Part shown: positions 57,853 through 64,000 of the stretch, one piece after another
Layout of the letters: each line of letters opens with the position of its first letter
Numbering within the stretch: the first letter of the stretch is position 1
DNA from: Bacillota bacterium
GTDB taxonomy: Bacteria; Bacillota; Clostridia; Lachnospirales; Lachnospiraceae
DNA length: 64,000 nt
Assembly (NCBI GenBank): GCA_023437715.1
Contig: JAEZFK010000073.1
Span: 1-64,000 of the forward strand
Direction: 5' to 3'
The notes under the pieces: model-generated
The model's input: the letters and a program-made list of their open reading frames with translations, nothing else
Database searches by the model: none
Told to the model about the DNA's origin: nothing
Translations under genes and position numbers: made by a program

Positions 57853-59214
57853 TTATTTATGCAAGGCGGCGGCAGCCTCCTTTACCTGTTCCATAACGCT
57901 CTCCGGCGTCTCATCCCCGATGGCGATGGCCTGGGCCCCCTGCCCGTATACGGTGTAGATGGACGGATCACAGGCATTGTCAAACCAGGGCACCAGCACG
58001 GATGCGGATTTGATAATATCCATGGCCTCCAACTGGGCCGGCAGCGCATTGGTTTCGTCCACAGCGCCTGCTACGCTGGAAATATCCCCGGCTTTTGTGG
58101 TCAGGGCTTCTCCGCCTTTCTTGCTCACAAGCCATTTTAAGAATTTAACGCATTCCTCAGGATTCTTTGCTTTATTGCTTATCATAAATCCTTCCGGAGC
58201 GCCGGTCAATCCCTTGGGGTCTCCCTTTCCGTCTTCAAAGGCCGGGAAATTAAAGAAGCCATATTCAAAGCCTTCCGGCAGCGCCTTTTCAAGCATTGGA
58301 ATCTCTGCAAACTGCAGATACATGATCGGGGCCTTTCCAGTTGCAAAGTATGTATTTCTGGCTGTCTCATGATCAATTGCCACACAGGTTTCGCCCATAT
58401 AGGAGGTGAGCTGCTGCCATTTCTTCAAGACCCCCACATAAGCCGGATCAGTAAATTCCCCGGAGGCAGGGTCATAGTCCTTTGCAAGAACAGCCGGGTC
58501 CACCATTCTCTGGTTCATTGTGCCGAGATAGTGGAGAACCGCCCAGCTGTCTGACAAGCCTTCCACAATTGGTGTTTCATATCCCGCAGCCTTTAAGGAA
58601 TCCAGGACGGAAATAAACTCATTCCAGGTCTTTGGAACCGTCAGGTTATTGTCAGAAAAGATCTTCTTGTTGTAGTAGAACACCTTTCCATCCTGGGACC
58701 ATGGTACCCCATAGATCGTGCCGTCAAAGGTGAAGCCGTCCACGCTGGCCTTGGCAATCTGGGAGGACCAGTCCTTATCCTTCTCGTAGACGTCATTTAA
58801 GGCCATTACATTGCCGGAAGCAACCATTTCTTTTGCAAAGGTCCCTGACCAGGAGGAGAATACGTCGGGAACTTCATCCGTACCGACCACCATACGGATT
58901 TTTTCCTTATACTGGTCGTTTAATATGCAGTCCATCTTAATGGTTACATTGGGGTTTTCATCCATGTACTCCTTAATCAGCTCCTGGAACATGGCGTTTT
59001 TGGGATCATTGGGCCAGCGGTGGAAGAAGTTGATCACAACCTTTTCTCCGCCTGCTTCCCCGCTTTTTTCCGCCTCAGCCTTAGAGGCGGCTTCCCTGCT
59101 CTCTGAACCGGCTTTCGTATCCGCGCTGCTGCTTTGGCCTCCACAGGCTGTTAATGACAATCCCATGGCAGCAGCTAATAATAATGCAATGACTTTCCTC
59201 ACACTTTTTTTCAT
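57853..59214 (-). CDS. frlO: Sugar ABC transporter substrate-binding lipoprotein
   Basis: A 453-residue family-1 solute-binding lipoprotein: signal peptide with lipobox LTAC near residue 24, a Ser/Glu/Ala-rich linker, then the binding fold (KVVINFFHRWPNDPKNAMFQEL). ATG 59214 with AAAGGAGG is used instead of the in-frame codon at 59244. By position it binds an Amadori compound such as fructoselysine outside the cell. Confidence 0.9.
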   Translation of the reverse strand: MKKSVRKVIALLLAAAMGLSLTACGGQSSSADTKAGSESREAASKAEAEKSGEAGGEKVVINFFHRWPNDPKNAMFQELIKEYMDENPNVTIKMDCILNDQYKEKIRMVVGTDEVPDVFSSWSGTFAKEMVASGNVMALNDVYEKDKDWSSQIAKASVDGFTFDGTIYGVPWSQDGKVFYYNKKIFSDNNLTVPKTWNEFISVLDSLKAAGYETPIVEGLSDSWAVLHYLGTMNQRMVDPAVLAKDYDPASGEFTDPAYVGVLKKWQQLTSYMGETCVAIDHETARNTYFATGKAPIMYLQFAEIPMLEKALPEGFEYGFFNFPAFEDGKGDPKGLTGAPEGFMISNKAKNPEECVKFLKWLVSKKGGEALTTKAGDISSVAGAVDETNALPAQLEAMDIIKSASVLVPWFDNACDPSIYTVYGQGAQAIAIGDETPESVMEQVKEAAAALHK

Positions 59215-59247
59215 TGGGCTTCCTCCTTTTTTAAACAGCGTCAATGT

Positions 59248-60225
59248 CTAATATTCCATCCTCCACATATAACGGCGGACGCTTAAATCATGTCCTCTCT
59301 GATACGCAAACTCATCTGCAAGGGAACGGAGTACGGCCCCCGCCAGCAACGGTACAAAATATTCCCTGACTTCTTCGTCAATGCCGGACATATCAAATTC
59401 CGCAGCATCCACCAACATGATTTTTTCCGAATATTTCCGGCAGAAATCATAGGCTCTTTCATCCAGGGGCCTTGTGGCTCCCAGGCCCTTTATGATAATG
59501 AAAGGAACATCAAAATCCGTCACCTCAAAGGGGCCATGGAAATATTCCCCGGAGTGAATGGCATTGGAGTGAATCCACTGCATTTCCATCAGCAGACAGA
59601 TCGCAAAGGAATATGCCTCTCCGTAATTGGCTCCGCTGCCCATGGTATAGATCAGTTTTTCTCTCTTATACTGCTTTCCCCATTCTTTTACAGTACTTTC
59701 ATACTGTGCTTTTACCTTTTCTATGGCATCGTTTAAACCGGCGACGGCTTCCATTCCTTTCCGGTATTTCTCACAAGGGCTGACCCCATTTAAAATGCTG
59801 AAAATAAGATAGTACAGAATGCCCTTATTCAAATCTCCGGCATCCGTTCCCTTTCCCCAGTCATAATGAATGGGATATTCCGCAGCTTTCCACAGCGGAG
59901 AATCCACAAGGTTGGAGAGAGCAATGGTTGTCGCTCCTTTTTCCCTTGCAACCTCCGTTGCCTTTACCGTTTCCGGGGTATTGCCGGAGTGAGAACAGGT
60001 GATTACCACAGAATCCGGCCCCAGCGCTTTTGGCTCCCTATGTACGAATTCGTTGGAGCTGTATATGCTGGCCGGTGTTTCTGTCTCCCTGTCAAAAAGA
60101 TATTGGGCAGGCATCATAAATGCCTGGGAACCGCCGCAGGCTACAAAATAAAAATGGTTGATATGCTTCTTCCCAACCACCGCGGCCACCGCAGCGTCAA
60201 TCTGTTGAATGTGTTCTTGTTTCAT
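59248..60225 (-). CDS. frlB: Fructosamine-6-phosphate deglycase (SIS family)
   Basis: A 325-residue SIS protein (YFVACGGSQAFMMPAQYLF, VITCSHSGNTPETVKAT; second half IHSGEYFHGPFEV) ending HDLSVRRYMWRMEY, closely recalling FrlB, which splits fructoselysine 6-phosphate into glucose 6-phosphate and lysine. It is the first gene of the operon, with GGAGGGACC before ATG 60225. Confidence 0.88.
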   Translation of the reverse strand: MKQEHIQQIDAAVAAVVGKKHINHFYFVACGGSQAFMMPAQYLFDRETETPASIYSSNEFVHREPKALGPDSVVITCSHSGNTPETVKATEVAREKGATTIALSNLVDSPLWKAAEYPIHYDWGKGTDAGDLNKGILYYLIFSILNGVSPCEKYRKGMEAVAGLNDAIEKVKAQYESTVKEWGKQYKREKLIYTMGSGANYGEAYSFAICLLMEMQWIHSNAIHSGEYFHGPFEVTDFDVPFIIIKGLGATRPLDERAYDFCRKYSEKIMLVDAAEFDMSGIDEEVREYFVPLLAGAVLRSLADEFAYQRGHDLSVRRYMWRMEY

Positions 60226-60257
60226 CGTGGTCCCTCCGTTTGTTATTATTATATTGT

Positions 60258-60312
60258 TATATAACGTTATATATATAATTTATATAATATTCTATAACAT
60301 CTTTCATGTCAA
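60258..60312 (-). promoter_or_regulatory. frl-type operon promoter and operator
   Basis: Minus-strand TTGACA (60312-60307)-N17-TATTAT (60289-60284). A 16-bp perfect palindrome TATATAACGTTATATA (60258-60273) covers the transcription start; its core TATAACGTTATA matches the site upstream of the FrlR-like gene. Confidence 0.8.
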
Positions 60313-60383
60313 TAGTTTTTTACATTCTTTTTACATGTCCGTCTGTCCATCATATCTTTCTCAGAAAGGGAATCCCGGGTAAC

Positions 60384-60428
60384 AAAAAAGGCGCAGCAGC
60401 CCGGAGTCTCTCTCCAGGCTGTCACGCC
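60384..60428 (-). terminator. pfkA terminator
   Basis: GGCG..CAGCC / GGCTG..CGCC stem followed on the minus strand by TTTTTTG, 13 bases after the pfkA stop. Confidence 0.8.
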
Positions 60429-60440
60429 TCTATTCCATAT

Positions 60441-61415
60441 TTATCTCACAAGCATCTTGCTGATCTGATACTGGTCCTCAGGAATATCCTTAGTCATATT
60501 AAGGGCCTCCTGGATATCGAAATCCACGAATTCCCCGTGCTTATATCCTACCACCCGGTTGCTCTTGCCCTGGCAGAGAAGCTCCACTGCTTTGGCTCCC
60601 ATAATGGACGCATAAACCCTGTCTTTGCAGGTAGGCGCTCCGCCTCTCTGCATATGGCCCAGGATCGTGGCCCTTGTCTCAATTCCCGTAGCCGCTTCAA
60701 TTCTCTTTGCCATGGAAGCAGAGTGTCCGATTCCTTCCGCATTGATGATGATATGGTGCTTCTTCCCGCGCTTCCTGTTTTCAATAATACGGTTAATCAG
60801 AGCCTGCTCGTCGCCGTCGTAGCGCTCCGGCAGCAGAATGTCCTCCGCGCCGTTTGCGAAGCCGCACCAGAGGGCGATGTAGCCTGCGTTACGTCCCATA
60901 ACCTCAATGATGCTGCAGCGCTCATGGGAGGTAGATGTATCCCGCACCCTGTCAATGGCTTCCATGGCCGTATTTACAGCCGTATCAAAGCCGATGGTGT
61001 AGTCGGTGCAGGCAATATCTAAATCAATGGTTCCAGGAAGTCCGATGGTATTGATTCCAAGTGCGGAAAGCTTTCCGGCTCCGCGGAAAGAACCGTCTCC
61101 GCCGATGACTACGATTCCGTCAATGCCGTGCTTTCTGCAGATTTCAGCGCCCTTTTTCTGTCCTGCCTCTGTGGTAAACTCCTGACATCTGGCTGTATAT
61201 AAAATGGTTCCCCCGCGGTGGATGATATCCGACACGCTGGTACTGCTCATATCCACAATTTCCTCCTGCAGAAGGCCTGCATATCCTCTCATAATGCCCT
61301 TAACTTCCATTCCCTCATGGATTGCAGTCCTGACAACGGCGCGGATTGCAGCATTCATACCCGGTGCATCGCCGCCGCTGGTCAATACGCCGATGGTTTT
61401 CACTTGTTTTACCAT
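60441..61415 (-). CDS. pfkA: ATP-dependent 6-phosphofructokinase
   Basis: A 324-residue glycolytic kinase. Motifs: LTSGGDAPGMNAAIRAVVR, VIGGDGSFRGA (ATP site), and PGTIDLDIACTDYTIGFDTA, where both catalytic aspartates are kept but the usual Asn between them (TIDND) is Leu. ATG 61415 with AGGAGGAA is used; the open frame continues to 61472 without a ribosome site. It is next to dnaE, as in many Clostridia. Confidence 0.95.
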   Translation of the reverse strand: MVKQVKTIGVLTSGGDAPGMNAAIRAVVRTAIHEGMEVKGIMRGYAGLLQEEIVDMSSTSVSDIIHRGGTILYTARCQEFTTEAGQKKGAEICRKHGIDGIVVIGGDGSFRGAGKLSALGINTIGLPGTIDLDIACTDYTIGFDTAVNTAMEAIDRVRDTSTSHERCSIIEVMGRNAGYIALWCGFANGAEDILLPERYDGDEQALINRIIENRKRGKKHHIIINAEGIGHSASMAKRIEAATGIETRATILGHMQRGGAPTCKDRVYASIMGAKAVELLCQGKSNRVVGYKHGEFVDFDIQEALNMTKDIPEDQYQISKMLVR

Positions 61416-61480
61416 AGTAACTTCCTCCTGATTTACGGATATCTGTTTTTGTAAGTTTCGCATTTCGTACATGTTGTATT

Positions 61481-64000
61481 CTAATTCATTTTACCAATCT
61501 TTTCAAGTTTTTTTTCTACAAGCTTGACATTTTTTTCACCAAGTTTTCTGGCTAAAATGTCCACCAGCTCCCTGGCTGCATTGACATTCCGGTTCGCAGG
61601 CAGGACCTTTTTGGCCCGTTCCTTTTCCAGATAAATGATTACGGAATCATTTCCTTCCGAATCCTTTAAATCCGTAAGCACTTCCTGCTCCACAGCCATG
61701 TAGGCCTCCTTATCCGGGAATTTCAGCCACAGCTCCTTGGGGAGAGAGGCAAAAGGAATCACCCGCTCGCAGATCAGCTTTCCCACGGGATCGTCGCCGA
61801 TGGATGCCCTGCCCTGGATGAACACCTTGGATTCCTCTACAAAAAGCTCTCTCTTGCTTTCATAATCCTTGGGAAATACAATGACTTCCACAGATCCCAC
61901 CAGATCTTCCAGAGTGATAAATGCCATCATTTTGTTGTTTCTGGTAGTCTTTACTGTTTTTCCGGTTATCATTCCTCCGATGGTCACATAAGAGCCGTCG
62001 GGAACGTTGGTTTCCTGGGTTTCCTCGTCCACGATGAAATCTGTGGAAACCGCCGTGATATTGCTGCGCCAGGTGCTTTCATAGGCTTCCAAAGGATGGC
62101 CGCTGATGTAGATGCCCAGGGTTTCCTTTTCAAAGGCCAGCAGGTCTTCTTTTCCGAATTCTCCCACATCGGGAAAGGTTACCTGGAACCGGCTCTTTTC
62201 CTCTTCTCCGGCAATATCGAACAGGGTCATCTGACCGTCGAAAGCATTCTTCCTCTCCTTGCTCCTCTGGTCCAAAAGCTCCGGCGCAATCAAAAGCTTC
62301 TGTTTTCTGGTACCCGGAAGAGTATCCAGGGCACCGGACTTTATAAAGTTTTCCAGGGTTCTTTTATTGACCTCCTTGTTGCTCATCCGGTCAATAAAAT
62401 CTTCTATGTCATGGAACAGTCCGTTCTGCTCCCGTTCTGCCACAATGAGCTCCACCACGGATTTTCCCACGCTCTTAATGGCGGAAAGGCCGTAGCGGAT
62501 GGATTCTCCCGATACGGAAAAGCCGCTTTCCCCTTCGTTGATATCAGGAGGCAGAATGGGGATTCCCATCTGTCTGCAGCTTAAAATGTATTCCGATACC
62601 TTTGAAACATTATCCATGACAGAAGTCAGGAGAGCAGCCATAAACTCCTGAGGATAGTAATATTTCAAATAGGCCGTCTGATAGGACACTACTGCGTAAG
62701 CGGCTGCATGGGACTTATTGAAAGCGTACTTGGCGAAGTCAATCATTTCATCGTAAATGCGGTTTGCCACGGCCTCGTCGATGCCGCCCGCAATACAGCC
62801 GGCCACCCCTTCTTCCTGGTTTCCGTAGACGAAATTCTTCCGTTCCTTTTCCATGACAGAGGCCTTTTTCTTGGACATGGCCCGGCGCAGCAGATCGCTC
62901 CGTCCCATGGTATATCCGGCTAAGTCCCTTACGATCTGCATTACCTGCTCCTGGTACACGATACAGCCGTAGGTGGGAGCCAATATGGGCTCCAGCTGGG
63001 GGCAGTCATAGGTGATGGAGCTGCGGTCGTTCTTACCCTTCAAATACTTTGGAATGAAATCCATGGGGCCAGGACGGTAAAGGGAAATTCCGGCAATAAT
63101 ATCCTCCAGGCTTTCCGGCTTTAACTCCTTCATGAAGCTTTTCATGCCCGAACTTTCCAGCTGGAACACTCCGTCGTCCTTACCGGTTCCGATGGAATCC
63201 AGGACCGCCTTGTCCTCGTAGTCGATCCTGTCCATATCCAGGGTGATCCTTCTGTTTCTCTCCACTGCCTTTACCGCATTCTGAATGACCGTCAGGGTAC
63301 GAAGCCCTAAAAAGTCCATTTTGAGAAGTCCCAGTTCTTCTAAGGTGGTCATGGTAAACTGGGTGGTAATGGTGCCGTCAGCGGCTTTGGAAAGGGGGAC
63401 GTATTCGTCCACAGAGGTCCGGCTGATGACCACGCCGGCCGCGTGCATGGAGGTATGGCGGGGCAGGCCTTCCAGACGCATGGACATATCAATCAGATAC
63501 TTAACCTCCGGGTCCTCGTTGTAGGCGTTACGCAGGTCAGGGCTCTGCTTTAAGGCCTTTTCCAGTGTCATCCCCAAGTCAAAAGGAATCATTTTGGCTA
63601 TGGCGTCACAGCGGGCATAGGGCATGTCCAGAACCCGGCCCACGTCCCGGACCACGCCCTTGGCGGCCAGAGTACCGAAGGTGACGATCTGGACTACCTG
63701 GTCCTTTCCGTATTTCTCCACCACATAGTCGATGACCTCCTGGCGCCGTTCGAAGCAGAAATCCACGTCAATATCAGGCATGGAAACACGCTCCGGGTTT
63801 AAGAACCGCTCAAAGAGCAGGTTATAGCGGTTCGGATCGATATTGGTGATTCCCAGGCAGTAGGAAACAAAGCTTCCTGCCGCAGACCCGCGCCCGGGAC
63901 CCACGATAATATCCTTGGACCTGGCGTAGTGGATGAAATCCCATACGATGAGGAAATAATCCACGTATCCCATGGTATGGATGGTCTCCAGCTCATAGTC
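61481..64000 (-). CDS. dnaE: DNA polymerase III alpha subunit, C-terminal part
   Basis: The frame is open to the right edge and continues upstream of the ATG at 63973 (LETIHTMGYVDYFLIVWDF), so at least 839 codons of a roughly 1150-codon gene are seen. The polymerase active-site motif PDIDVDF and GPGRGSAAGSFVSYCLGI are present, as are the FNKSHAAAYAVVSYQTAYLK region, a helix-hairpin-helix segment and a C-terminal OB-fold (VTIGGMITGKTVKTTRNNKMMAFITLEDLVGSVEVIVFP). This is the DnaE type, distinct from the Gram-positive PolC. Confidence 0.96.
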   Translation of the reverse strand, partial: DYELETIHTMGYVDYFLIVWDFIHYARSKDIIVGPGRGSAAGSFVSYCLGITNIDPNRYNLLFERFLNPERVSMPDIDVDFCFERRQEVIDYVVEKYGKDQVVQIVTFGTLAAKGVVRDVGRVLDMPYARCDAIAKMIPFDLGMTLEKALKQSPDLRNAYNEDPEVKYLIDMSMRLEGLPRHTSMHAAGVVISRTSVDEYVPLSKAADGTITTQFTMTTLEELGLLKMDFLGLRTLTVIQNAVKAVERNRRITLDMDRIDYEDKAVLDSIGTGKDDGVFQLESSGMKSFMKELKPESLEDIIAGISLYRPGPMDFIPKYLKGKNDRSSITYDCPQLEPILAPTYGCIVYQEQVMQIVRDLAGYTMGRSDLLRRAMSKKKASVMEKERKNFVYGNQEEGVAGCIAGGIDEAVANRIYDEMIDFAKYAFNKSHAAAYAVVSYQTAYLKYYYPQEFMAALLTSVMDNVSKVSEYILSCRQMGIPILPPDINEGESGFSVSGESIRYGLSAIKSVGKSVVELIVAEREQNGLFHDIEDFIDRMSNKEVNKRTLENFIKSGALDTLPGTRKQKLLIAPELLDQRSKERKNAFDGQMTLFDIAGEEEKSRFQVTFPDVGEFGKEDLLAFEKETLGIYISGHPLEAYESTWRSNITAVSTDFIVDEETQETNVPDGSYVTIGGMITGKTVKTTRNNKMMAFITLEDLVGSVEVIVFPKDYESKRELFVEESKVFIQGRASIGDDPVGKLICERVIPFASLPKELWLKFPDKEAYMAVEQEVLTDLKDSEGNDSVIIYLEKERAKKVLPANRNVNAARELVDILARKLGEKNVKLVEKKLEKIGKMN

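Noticed and set aside
1..64000. CRISPR array, rRNA genes or replication origin
   Set aside because: No regularly spaced repeats, rRNA-like stretches or DnaA-box cluster were noticed on reading.

Overview
The window looks like the chromosome of an anaerobic, spore-forming Clostridia member close to the Lachnospiraceae (Lacrimispora/Lachnoclostridium type). This is inferred from codon and base use, very regular AGGAGG ribosome sites, DUF3793/DUF6472/DUF6145-type proteins, a biotin-dependent decarboxylase cluster and many sugar regulons. No insertion sequence, prophage or CRISPR array was seen. Both ends cut a gene: oadA on the left and dnaE on the right.

Layout. 1-2647 (minus): biotin carboxyltransferase/decarboxylase operon. 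2648-3651: long gap with a promoter-driven candidate structured RNA (minus) and a duplicated hairpin leader before pncB. 3652-9086 (plus): pncB, a large AraC regulator and an M20 amidohydrolase. 9285-10378: divergent Rrf2 regulator and nitroreductase with visible operators. 10454-13274: DUF6472 protein, acyltransferase, tRNA-Glu(CTC), flavodoxin and DUF3793 protein. 13528-24181 (plus): a second candidate RNA, then a glycosylation island holding a small novel protein, four small CarboxypepD_reg-like proteins, a Maf/DUF115 glycosyltransferase and a complete legionaminic-acid pathway (legB, legC, ptmE, NeuD-type acyltransferase, legI, legG, legF). Its first gene has a mother-cell (sigma-K/E-like) promoter match, pointing to the spore surface rather than flagella.

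32034-24232 (minus): a nine-gene operon behind a 39-residue cysteine-rich leader ORF and an intrinsic terminator. It encodes three glutathionyl-hydroquinone-reductase-like proteins, a polar amino acid ABC importer, two GNAT acetyltransferases and an M20 peptidase, with cysK just upstream. It is best read as uptake and reductive salvage of S-conjugated cysteine, an oxygen-free counterpart of the Bacillus ytm/yxe logic. This is the most novel-looking system in the window.

33234-34615: dusB and a DUF6145-type gene. 34718-37865 (plus): uxaA-uxaB under TGTAAG-NN-CTTACA operators. 37957-40580: a yafQ-dinJ toxin-antitoxin pair and a YtrA-type regulator with an ABC exporter. 47400-40799 (minus): a mannose-family PTS operon with two SIS deglycase-like proteins, a NanE epimerase and a HAD phosphatase, controlled by a divergent GntR. 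48496-54290: pectin/rhamnogalacturonan genes (TIM-barrel isomerase, GH28, unknown, GH105, esterase) sharing the uxaA operator. 54356-60225 (minus): frlBONMD-frlR-type Amadori-product operon. 60441-64000: pfkA and the C-terminal part of dnaE.

Together the window describes a gut or plant-litter fermenter that takes pectin uronates, Amadori compounds and sulfur conjugates. Starts were moved from the longest open frame wherever a ribosome site decided them. Family names come from remembered motifs; no database search was run.
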